Assembly (NCBI RefSeq): GCF_051014685.1
Contig: NW_027478786.1
Span: forward strand, 124,001 to 188,000
Direction of reading: 5' to 3'
Source of the DNA: Ptiloglossa arizonensis
Lineage: Eukaryota; Arthropoda; Insecta; Hymenoptera; Colletidae
DNA length: 64,000 bases
Shown: piece after piece, positions 50,800 to 62,091 of the stretch
How positions within the stretch are numbered: position 1 is the first letter of the stretch
Layout of the letters: every line of letters begins with the position of its first letter
Translations under genes and position numbers: made by a program
The notes under the pieces: model-generated
Told to the model about the DNA's origin: nothing
Seen by the model: the letters and a program-made list of their open reading frames with translations, nothing else
Databases searched by the model: none

Positions 50800-53700
50800 C
50801 GGATTGACGAACTCGAGACATTCCTGTTGCATGTGAAAGTAGAAACTCGCCTGATTACAACGGTATGTGTATTTTTCCCCTAGGCCTTTGTAGTTATTGG
50901 TTTCGAGTATCAGACTTTCGAAAATTTGGATGGTTTCTCAAGCATTCCTTAATTTCAAACTCCCATATCTCGCGAACGGATTGACGAACTCGAGAAATAC
51001 CTGTTGCGTCTGAAAGTAGAAACTCGCCCGATTACAAAGATATGTGTGTTTTTCCGCTAGGCCTTTGTAGTTATTGGTTTCGAGTATCAGAATTGCGAAA
51101 AGTTTGATGGTTTCTCAACCATTCCTTAACTTTAAACTCCCATATCTCGCGAACGGATTGACGAACTCGAGAAATTCCTGTTGCAACTGAAAGTAGAAAC
51201 TCGCCCGATTACAACGGTATGTGTGTTTTTCCACTAGACCATTCCAGTTATTCGTTTCTAGCATCAGAATTGCGAAAATTTTGATGTTTTCTCAACCATT
51301 CCTCAACTTCAAACTCCCATATCTCGCGGACGGATTGACGAACTCGAGAAATTCCTGTTGCATCTGAAAGTAGAAACTCGCCCGATTACAATGGTGTGTG
51401 TACTTTTCCCCTAGGCCATTCCAGTTATTGGTTTCGAGTATCAGACCAGTGAAAATTTTGATGGCTTCTCAACCATTCCTTAATTTCAAACTCCCATATC
51501 TCGCGAATGGATTGACGAATCCGAATAATTTCTGTTGCATCTGAAAGTAGAAACTCTCCCGATTACAACGGTATGTGTATATTTCCCCTAGGCCTTTCTG
51601 GTTATTGGTTTCGAGTATCAGACTTTCGAAAATTTTGATGGTTTCTCAAGCATTCCTTAATTTCAAACTCCCATATCTCGCGAACGGATTGACGAACTCG
51701 AGAAATTCCTGTTGCATCTGAAAGTAGAAACTCGCCCGATCACAGTGGTGTGTGTACTTTTCCCCTAGGCTATTCCAGTTATTGGTTTCGAGTATCAGAA
51801 CGGCGAAAATTTTGATGGTTTCTCAACCATTCCTTAGCTTCAAACTCCCATATCTCGCGAACGGATTGACCAACTCGAGAAATTCCTGTTGCATCTGAAA
51901 GTAGAAGCTCGCCCGATTACAATGGTGCGTGTACTTTCCCCTAGGCCATTTCAGTTATTGGTTTCGAGTATCAGACCAGCGAAAATTTTGATGGTTTCTC
52001 AAGCTTTCCTTAATTTCAAACTCCCATATCTCGCGAACGGATTGACGAACTCGAGAAATTCCTGTTGCGTCTGAAAGTAGAAACTCGCCCGATTACAAAT
52101 ATATCTGTGTTTTTCCCCTAGGCCTTTGTAGTTATTGGTTTCGAGTATCAGAATTGCGAAAACTTTGATGGTTTCTCAACCATTCCTTAACTTCAAACTC
52201 CCATATCTCGCGAACGGATTGACGAACTCGAGAAATTCCTGTTGCAGCTGAAAGTAGAAACTCGCCCGATTACAACGGTTTGTGTGTTTTTCCACTAGAC
52301 CATTCCAGTTATTCGTTTCTAGCATCAGAATTGCGAAAATTTTGATGTTTTCTCAACCATTCCTCAACTTCAAACTCCCATATCTCGCGAACGGATTGAC
52401 GAACTCGAGAAATTCCTGTAGCATCTGAAAGAAGAAACTCGCCCGATTACAATGGTGTGTGTACTTTCCCCTAGGCCTTTGCAGTTATTGGTTTCGAGTA
52501 TCAGACTTTCGAAAGTTTTGATGGTTTCTCAAGCTTTCCTTAATTTCAAACTCCCATATCTCGCGAACGGATTGACGAACTCGAGAAATTCCTGTTGCAT
52601 CTGAAAGTAGAAACTCGCCCGATCACAATGGTGTCTGTACTTTTCCCCTAGGCGATTCCAGTTATTGGATTCGAGTATCAGACCAGTGAAAATTTTGATT
52701 GTTCCTTAACCATTCCTTAACTTCAATCTCCCATATCTCGCGAACGGATTGACCAACTCGAGAAATTCCTGTTGCATCTGAAAGTAGAAGCTCGCCCGAT
52801 TACAATGATGTGTGTACTTTTCCCATAGGCCATTCCAGTTATTGGTTTCGAGTATCAGACCAGCGAAAATTTTGATGGTTCCTTAACCATTCCTTGACTT
52901 CAAACTCCCATATCTCGCGAACGGATTGACGAACTCGAGAAATTCCTGTTGCATGTGAAAGTAGAAACTCGTCTGATTACAACGGTATGTGTGTTTTTCC
53001 ACTAGGCCATTCCAGTTATTCGTTTCTAGCATCAGAATAGCGAAAATTTTGATGGTTTCTCAACCATTCCTTAACTTCAAACTCCCACATCTCGCGAACG
53101 GATTGACCAACTCGAGAAATTCCTGTTGCATCTGAAAGTAGAAGCTCGCCCGATTACAATGGTGTGTGTACTTTTCCCCTAGGCCATTCCAGTTATTCGT
53201 TTCGAGTATCAGACCAGAGAAAATTTTGATGGTTTCTCAATTATTCCTTAACTTCAAACTCCCATATCTCGCGAACGGATTGACCAACTCGAGAAATTCC
53301 TGTTGCATCTGAAAGTAGAGACTCGCCCGATTACAATGGTGTGTGTACTTTCCCCTAGGCCATTCCAGTTATTGGTTTCGAGTATCAGACCAGTGAAAAT
53401 TTTGATGGTTTCTCAACCATTCCTTAATTTCAAACTCCCATATCTCGCGAACGGATTGCCGAACTCGAGAAATTCCTGTTGCATCTGAAAGTAGAAACTC
53501 GCCCGATTGCAACGGTATGTGTGTTTTTCCACTAGGCCATTCCAGTTATTCGTTTCTAGCATCAGAATTGCGAAAATTTTGATGGTTCCTTAACCATTCC
53601 TTAACTTCAAACTCCCATATCTCGCGAACGGATTGACCAACTCGAGAAATTCCTGTTGCATCTGAAAGTAGAAACTCGCCCAATTACAATGGTGTGTGTA

Positions 53701-55380
53701 GTTTTCCCCTAGGCGATTCCAGTTATTGGATTCGAGTATCAGACCAGTGAAAATTTTGATGGTTTCTCAACCATTCCTTAACTTCAAACTCCCATATCTC
53801 GCGAACGGATTGACGAACTCGAGAAATTCCTGTTGCATCTGAAAGTAGAAACACGCCCGATTACAACGGTATGTCTATTTTTCCCCTAGGCCATTGTAGT
53901 TATTGGTTTCGAGTATCAGATTTGCGAAAATTTTGATGGTTTCTCAATCATTCCTTAATTCAAACTCCCATATCTCGCGAACGGATTGACGAATTCGGGA
54001 AATTCCTGTTGTATCTGAAAGTAGAAACTCGCCCGATTACAATGCTGTGTGTACTTTTCCCCTAGGCCATTCCAGTTATTGGTTTCGAGTATCAGACTTG
54101 CGGAAATTTTGATGGTTTCACAACCATGTCTTAACTCCAAGATCCGATATTTCGCTAACGGATTGACGAACTCGAGAAATTCCTGTTGCATGTGAAAGTA
54201 GAAACTCGCCCGATTACAGCGGTATGTGTATATTTCCCCTAGGCCTTTCTGGTTATTGGTTTCGAGTATCAGACTTTCGAATATTTTGATGGTTTCTCAA
54301 GCACTCCATAAATTCAAACTCCCATATCTCGCGAACGGATTGACGAACTCGAGAAATTTCTGTTGCATCTGAACGTAGAAACTCGCCCGATTACAATGGT
54401 GTGTGTACTTTTCCCCTAGGCTATTCCAGTTATTCGTTTCGAGTACCAGAACGGCGAAAATTTTGATGGTTTCTCAACCATTCCTTAACTTCAAACTCCC
54501 ATTTCTCGCGAACGGATTGACGAACTCGAGAAATTCCTGTTGCATCTGAAAGTAGAAACTCGCCCGATTACAATGGTGTGTGTACTTTTCCCCTAGGCTA
54601 TTCCAGTTATTGGTTTCGAGTATCAGACCAGCGAAAATTTTGATGGCTTCTCAACCATTCCTTAATTTCAAACTCCCATATCTCGCGAACGGATTGACGA
54701 ATCCGAATAATTTCTGTTGCATCTGAAAGTAGAAACTCTCCCGATTACAACGGTATGTGTATATTTCCCCTAGGCCTTTCTGGTTATTGGTTTCGAGTAT
54801 CAGACTTTCGGAAATTTTGATGGTTTCTCAACGATTCCTTAACTTCAAACTCCCATATCTCGCGAACGGATTGACGAACTTGAGAAATTCCTGTTGCTTC
54901 TGAAAGTAGAAACTCTCCCGATTACAACGGTATGTGTATATTTCCCCTAGGCCTTTCTGGTTATTGGTTTCGAGTATCAGACTTTCGAAAATTTTGATGG
55001 TTTCTCAACGATTCCTTAACTTCAAACTCCCATTTCTCGCGAACGGATTGACGAACTCGAGAAATTCCTGTTGCATCTGATAGTAGAAACTCGCCCGATT
55101 ACAATGATGTGTGTACTTTTCCCCTAGGCTATTCCAGTTATAGGTTTCGAGTATCAGACCAGCGAATATTTTGATGGTTTCTCAACCATTCCTTAACTTC
55201 GAACTCCCATATCTCGCGAACGGATTGACGAACTCGAGAAATTTCTGTTATATCTGAACGTAGAAACTCGCCCGATTACAATGGTGTGTGTACTTTTCCC
55301 CTAGGCTATTCCAGTTATTGGTTTCGAGTATCAGACTTGCGAAAATTTTGATAGATACTCAACCATTCCTTAACTTCAAA
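50800..55380 (+). repeat. Large higher-order unit C-I, second copy (about 4.6 kb)
   Basis: This is the partner of 45,325-50,430 and over 98% identical by eye across most of its length. One example difference is TTGCGTCTG near 52,067 versus TTGCATCTG near 46,585. It lacks three monomers relative to the first copy; the splice is visible near 52,630-52,700, where a GATCACAATGG monomer continues as GTGTCTGTAC and GGCGATTCC. The interval 50,430-50,800 between the two units contains two ordinary C monomers. Confidence 0.86.
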
Positions 55381-56265
55381 CTCCCATTTCTCGCGAACGG
55401 ATTGACGAACTCGAGAAATTCCTGTTGCATCTGATAGTAGAAACTCGCCCGATTACAATGGCGTGCGTACTTTTCCCCTAGGCCTTTCTGGTTATTGGTT
55501 TCGAGTATCAGAATTTCGAAAATTTTGATGGTTTCTCAACGATTCCTTAACTTCAAACTCCCATTTCTCGCGAACGGATAGACGAACTTGAGAAATTCCT
55601 GTTGCTTCTGAAAGTAGAAACTCTCCCGATTACAACGGTATGTGTATATTTCCCCTAGGCCTTTCTGGTTATTGGTTTCGAGTATCAGACTTTCGAAAAT
55701 TTTGATGGTTTCTCAACGATTCCTTAACTTCAAACTCCCATTTCTCGCGAACGGATTGACGAACTCGAGAAATTCCTGTTGCATCTGATAGTAGAAACTC
55801 GCCCGATTACAATGATGTGTGTACTTTTCCCCTAGGCTATTCCAGTTATAGGTTTCGAGTATCAGACCAGCGAATATTTTGATGGTTTCTCAACCATTCC
55901 TTAACTTCGAACTCCCATATCTCGCGAACGGATTGACGAACTCGAGAAATTTCTGTTATATCTGAACGTAGAAACTCGCCCGATTACAATGGTGTGTGTA
56001 CTTTTCCCCTAGGCTATTCCAGTTATTGGTTTCGAGTATCAGACTTGCGAAAATTTTGATAGATACTCAACCATTCCTTAACTTCAAACTCCCATTTCTC
56101 GCGAACGGATTGACGAACTCGAGAAATTCCTGTTGCATCTGATAGTAGAAACTCGCCCGATTACAATGGCGTGCGTACTTTTCCCCTAGGCCTTTCTGGT
56201 TATTGGTTTCGAGTATCAGACTTTCGAAAATTTTGATGGTTTCTCAACGATTCCTTAACTTCAAA
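54840..56265 (+). repeat. Tetrameric higher-order repeat, 708 bp, two copies
   Basis: GACGAACTTG recurs at 54,873 and 55,581, and GCGTGCGTAC at 55,461 and 56,169; both steps are exactly 708 bp (4 x 177). Each unit holds the monomers with TTGCTTCTG plus CTCTCCCG, then CTGATAGTAG plus ATGATGTG, then TTATATCTGAACG, then TTTGATAGATACTC. The unit looks amplified at the right edge of the second large unit, since the first large unit has only one corresponding set (49,910-50,430). Confidence 0.83.
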
Positions 56266-57959
56266 CTCCCATTTCTCGCGAACGGATAGACGAACTCGAG
56301 AAATTTCTGTTGCATCTGAACGTAGAAACTCGCCCGATTACAATGGTGTGTGTACTTTTCCCGTATGCCATTGTAGTTATTGGTTTCGACTATCAGACTT
56401 TCGAAAATTTTGATGGTTTCTCAAGCATTCCTTAATTTCAAACTCCCATATCTCGCGAACGGATTGACGAACTCGAGAAATTCCTATTGCATCTGAAAGT
56501 AGAAACTCGCCCGATCACAAAGATATGTGTGTTTTTCCCCTAGGCCTTTGAAGTTATTAGTTTCGATTATCAGAATTGCGAAAATTTTGATGGTTTCTCA
56601 ACCATTCCTTAATTTCAAACTCCCATATCTCGCGAACGGATTGACGAACTCGAGAATTTCCTGTTGCATCTGAAAGTAGAAACTCGCCCGATTACAATGG
56701 TGTGTGTACTTTTCCCCTAGACCATTCCAGTTATTGGTTTCGAGTATCAGACCAGCGAAAATTTTGATGGTTCCTTAACCATTCCTTAACTTCAAACTCC
56801 CATATCTCGCGAACGGATTGACAAACTCGCGAAATTCCTGTTGCATGTGAAAGTAGAAACTCGCCCGATTAGAACGGTATGTGTATTTTTCCCCTAGGCC
56901 TTTGTAGTTATTGGTTTCGAGTATCAAACTTTCGAAAATTTTGATGGTTTCTCAAGCATTCCTTAATTTCAAACTCCCATATCTCGCGAACGGATTGACG
57001 AACTCGAGAAATTCCTGTTGCATGTGAAAGTAGAAACTCGCCCGATTACAGCGGTATGTGTATATTTCCCCTAGGCCTTTCTGGTTATTGGTTTCGAGTA
57101 TCAGACTTTCGAATATTTTGATGGTTTCTCATGCATTCCATAACTTCGAACTCCCATATCTCGCGAACGGATTGACGAATTCGGGAAATTCCTGTTGTAT
57201 CTGAAAGTAGAAACTCGCCGGATTACAATGCTGTGTGTACTTTTCCCCTAGGCCATTCCAGTTATTTGTTTCGAGTATCAGACTTGCGGAAATTTTGATG
57301 GTTTCACAACCATGTCTTAACTCCAAGATCCGATATTTCGCGAACGGATTGACGAATCCGAATAATTTCTGTTGCATCTGAAAGTAGAAACTCTCCCGAT
57401 TACAACAGTATGTGTATACTTACCCTAGGCCTTTCTGGTTGTTGGTTTCGAGTATCAGACTTTCGAATATTTTGATGGTTTCTCAAGCACTCCATAACTT
57501 CAAAACTCCCATATCTCGCGAACGGATTGACGAACTCGAGAAATTTCTGATGCATCTGAAAGTAGAAACTCGCCCGATTACAATGGTGTGTGTACTTTTC
57601 CCCTAGGCCATTCCAGTTATTGGTTTCGAGTATCAGACCAGTGAAAATTTTGATGGTTTCTCAACCATTCCTTAATTTCAAACTCCCATATCTCGCGAAC
57701 GGATTGACGAATCCGAATAATTTCTGTTGCATCTGAAAGGTGAAACTCTCCCGATTACAACGGTATGTGTATATTTCCCCTAGGCCTTTCTGGTTATTGG
57801 TTTCGAGTATCAGACTTTCGAAAATTTTGATGGTTTCTCAACCATTCCTTAACTTCAAACTCCCATATCTCGCGAACGGATTGACGAACTTGAGAAATTC
57901 CTGTTGCATCTGAAAGTAGAAACTCGCCCGATTACAACGGTATGTGTATTTTTCCCCTA

Positions 57960-57975
57960 TGCCATTGTATAATAG
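57960..57975 (+). repeat. Five-base TATAA-type insertion in one monomer
   Basis: The usual GCCATTGTAGTTATTGG reads GCCATTGTATAATAGTTATT here, five bases longer. It is the only multi-base insertion I see in the window and is not shared by neighbouring monomers. A slippage origin is likely from the TA-rich context. It resembles a TATA element only by chance, as far as can be judged. Confidence 0.7.
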
Positions 57976-59689
57976 TTATTGGTTTCGAGTATCAGACTTG
58001 CGAAAATTTTGAAAGATACTCAACCATTCCTTAACCTCAAACTCCCATTTCTCGCGAACGGATTGACGAACTCGAGAAATTCCTGTTGCATCTGATAGTA
58101 GAAACTCGCTCGATTACAATGGTGTGTGTACTTTTCCCCTAGGCTATTCCAGTTTTTGGTTTCGAGTATCAGACCAGCGAAAATTTTGATGGTTTCTCAA
58201 CCATTCCTTAACTTCAAACTCCCATTTCTCGCGAACGGATAGACGAACTCGAGAAATTCCTGTTGCATCTGAAAGTAGAAACTCGCCCGATTACAACGGT
58301 ATGTGTATTTTTCCCGTATGGCATTGTAGTTATTGGTTTCGAGTATCAAACTTGCGAAAATTTTGATAGATACTCAACCATTCCTTAACTTCAAACTCCC
58401 ATTTCTCGCGAACGGATTGACGAACTCGAGAAATTCCTGTTGCATCTGAAAGTAGAAACTCTTCCGATTACAATGGTGTGTGTACTTTTCCCCTGGGCTA
58501 TTCCAGCTATTGCTTTCGAGTATCAGACCAGCGAAAATTTTGATGGTTTCTCAACCATGTCTTAACTCCAAGATCCGATATTTCGCGAACGGATTGACGA
58601 ATCCGAATAATTTCTGTTGCATCTGAAAGTAGAAACTGGCCCGATTACAGCGGTATTTGTATATTTCCCCTAGGCCTTTCTGGTTATTGGTTTCGAGTAT
58701 CAGCCCGCGAAAATTTTGATGGTTTCTCAACCATTCCTTAACTTCAAACTCCCATATCTCGCGAACGGATTGACGAACTCGAGAAATTTCTGTTGCATCT
58801 GAAAGTAGAAACTCGCCCGATTACAATGCTGTGTGTACTTTTCCCCTAGGCCATTCCAGTTATTGGTTTCGAGTATCAGACCAGTGAAAATTTTGATGGT
58901 TTCTCAACCATTCCTTAATTTCAAACTCCCATATCTCGCGAACGGATTGCCGAACTCGAGAAATTCCTCTTGCATCCGAAAGTAGAAACTCGCCCGATTA
59001 CAACTGTATGTCTATTTTTCTCCTAGGCCATTGTAGTTATTGGTTTCGAGTATCAGACTTGCGAAAATTTTGATAGATCCTCAACCATTCCTTAACTTCA
59101 AACTCCCATTTCTCGCGAAAGGATTGACGAACTCGAGAAATTCCTGTTGCATCTGAATGTAGAAGCTCGCCCGATTACAATGGTGTGTGTACTTTTCCCC
59201 TAGGCTATTCCAGTTATTGGTTTCGAGTATCCGAACAGCGAAAATTTTGATGGTTTCTCAACCATTCCTTAACTTCAAACTCTCATATCTCGCGAACGGA
59301 TTGACGAACTCGAGAAATTCCTGTTGCATGTGAAAGTAGAAACTCGCCCGATAACAGCGGTATGTGTATATTTCCCCTAGGCCTTTCTGGTTATTGGTTT
59401 CGAGTATCAGACTTTCGAATATTTTGATGGTTTCTCAAGCATTCCATAACTTCAAACTCCCATATCTCGCGAACGGATTGACGAACTCGCGAAATTTCTG
59501 TTGCATCAGAACGTAGGAACTCGCCCGATTACAATGGTGTGTGTACTTTTCCCCTAGGCCATTCCAGTTATTGGTTTCGAGTATCAGACCTGTGAAAATT
59601 TTGATGGTTTCTCAACCATTCCTTAATTTCAAACTCCCATATCTCGCGAACGGATTGACGAACTCGAGAAATTCCTGTTGCATGTGAAA

Positions 59690-62091
59690 GCAGAAATTCG
59701 CCCGATTGATATGGTATGTGTATTTTTGCCCTAGGCCATAGTACTTATTGGTTTCGAGTATCAGACTTGCGAAAATTTTGATGGTTTCTCAACCATTCCT
59801 TAACTTCGAACTCCCATATCTCGCGAACGGATTGACGAACACCAGAAATTCCTATTGCATCTGAAATCAGAAACTCGCCCGATTACAACGGTATGTGTAC
59901 TTTTCCCCTAGGCCAATCCAATTATTGGTTTCGAGTATCAAATCAGCGAAAATTTTGGTGGTTTCTCAACCATTCCTTAACTTCAAACTCCCATATCTCG
60001 CGAACGGATTGACGAACTCGAGAAATTCCTATTGCATCTGAAACAGAAACTCGCCCGATTTCAACGGTATGTGTACTTTTCCCCTAGGCCATTCCAGTTA
60101 TTGGTGTCGAGTATCAGACTTGCGAAAATTTTGGTGGTTTCTCAACCATTCCTTAACTTCAAACTCCCATATCTCGCGAACGGATTGACGAACTCGAGAA
60201 ATTCCGGTTGCATCTGAAGGAAGAAACTCGCCCGATTACAATTGTGTGTGTACTTTTCCCCTAGGCCATAGTAGTTATTGGTTTCGAGTATCAGACTTGC
60301 GAAAATTTTGATGGTTTCTCAAGCATTCCTTAATTTCAAACTCCCATATCTCGCGAACGGATTGAAGAACTCGTGAAATTCCTGTTGCATCTGAAAGTAG
60401 AAACTCGCCCCATTGCAATGGTTTGTGTACTTTTCCCCTAGGCCATTCCAGTTATTGGTTTCGAGTATCAGACGTGCGAAAATTTTGATGGTTTCTCAAC
60501 CATTCCTTAATTTCAAACTCCCATATGACGCTTACGGATTGACGAACTCGAGAAATTCCTATTGCATCTGAAAGCAGAAACTCGACCGATTACAACGGTA
60601 TGTGTACTTTTCCCCTAGGCCATTCCAGTTATTGGTTTCGAGTATCAGACCGGCGAAAATTTTGATGGTTTCTCAACCATTCCTTAACTTCAAACTCCCA
60701 TATCTCGCGAACGGATTGACGAACTCGAGACATTCCTGTTGCATCTGAAAATAGAAACTCGCCCGATTACAGTTGTGTGTGTTCTTTTCCCCTAGGCCAT
60801 AGTAGTTATTGGTTTCGAGTGTCAGACTTGCGAAAATTTTGATGGTTTCTCAACCATTCCTTAATTTCAAACTCCCATATCTCGCGAACGGATTGAAGAA
60901 CTCGAGAAATTCCTGTTGCATCTGAAAGTAGAAACTCGCCCCATTACAATGGTTTGTGTACTTATCCCCTAGGCCATTCCGGTTATTGGTTTCGAGTATC
61001 AGACGTGCGAAAATTTTGATGGTTTCTCAACCATTCCTTAACTTCAAACTCCCATATCACGCTTACGGATTGACGAACTCGAGAAATTCCTATTGCATCT
61101 GAAAGCAGAAACACGACCGATTTCAACGGTTTGTGTACTTTTCCCCTAGGCCGTTCCAGTTAATTGTTTCGAGTATCAGATCGGCGAAAATTTTGGTTGT
61201 TTCTCGACCATTCCTTAACTTCAAACTCCCATATCTCGCGAACGGATTGACGAACTCGAGAAATTCCTGTTGCATTTGAAAGTAGGAACACGCCCGATTA
61301 CAATTGTGTGTGTACTTTTCCCCTAGGCCATAGTAGTTATTGGTTTCGAGTATCAGACTTGCGAAAATTTTGATGGTTTCTCAACCATTCCTTAAATTCA
61401 AACTCCCATATCTCGCGAACGGATTGACGAACTCGAGAAATTCCTACTGCATCTGAAAGCAGAAACTGGCCCGATTAAAACGGTATGTGTATTTTTGCCC
61501 TAGGCCATAGTTGTTATTGGTTTCGAGTATCAGACTTGCGAAAATTTTGATGCCTTCTCAACCATTCCTTAACTTCGAACTCCCATATCTCGCGAACGGA
61601 TTGACGAACACCAGAAATTCCTATTGCATCTGAAAGCAGAAACTCGCCCGATTTCAACGGTATGTGTACTTTTCCCCTAGGCCGTTCCAGTTAATTGTTT
61701 CGAGTATCAGATCGGCGAAAATTTTGGTTGTTTCTCGACCATTCCTTAACTTCAAACTCCCATATCTCGCGAACGGATTGACGAACTCGAGAAATTCCTG
61801 TTGCATTTGAAAGTAGGAACACGCCCGATTACAACGGTGTGTGTATTTTTCCCTTCGGCCTTTGTAGTTATTGGTTTCGGGTATGAGGCTTGCGAAAATT
61901 TTGATGGTTTCTCAACCATTCCTTACCTTCGAACTCCCATATCTCGCGAAAGAATTGACGAACTCGAGAAATTCCTTTTGCATCTGAAATCAGAAACTCG
62001 CCCGATTACAACGGTATGTGTAATTTTGCCCTGGGCCATAGTAGTTATTGGTTTCGAGAATCAGACTTGCGAAAATTTTGATGGCTTCTAA
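59690..62091 (+). repeat. Divergent C subdomain with CTATTGC and GGCCATAGTAG monomers
   Basis: About 13-14 monomers here share variants rare elsewhere: TTCCTATTGC, GAAAGCAGAAAC, GGCCATAGTAG, TTTTGCCCTAGG, GAACACCAGAAATTCC and TTTTGGTGG. Paired markers at 59,841 and 61,610 (ACCAGAAATT) give a 10-monomer step (1,769 bp). Private substitutions are denser than in the large units on either side. The domain is cut off abruptly at 62,092 by the third copy of the large unit. Confidence 0.75.
60200..61850 (+). repeat. Trimeric higher-order repeat, 531 bp, about three copies
   Basis: CCATAGTAG lies at 60,266, 60,797 and 61,328, and CTTACGGATT at 60,531 and 61,062. CCGTTCCAGTTAATTG lies at 61,151 and 61,682. 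All steps are exactly 531 bp (3 x 177). The trimer order is the GGCCATAGTAG monomer, the CCCCATT plus GGTTTGTG monomer, then the CACGCTTACGG monomer. Copies differ more from one another than those of the large units, so this repeat is probably older. Confidence 0.82.

Noticed and set aside
45325..55380. The large near-identical units as an assembly duplication artefact
   Set aside because: The copies differ by whole-monomer gains and losses and by private single-base variants, which an artificial duplication would not create. Long-read checks would still be decisive.
57965..57972. TATA box or promoter at the TATAA insertion
   Set aside because: A five-base insertion in one monomer with no downstream gene or other promoter element. 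Slippage is the simpler explanation.
61801..62091. Longest open frame in the window, 96 codons, plus strand (related short frames at 46,407, 48,352, 51,889, 53,303 and 60,032)
   Set aside because: It covers more than one and a half monomers and reads similar peptide segments twice. It starts with the monomer's own ATG in TTGCATTTG/TTGCATCTG context and ends at an ordinary monomer stop.
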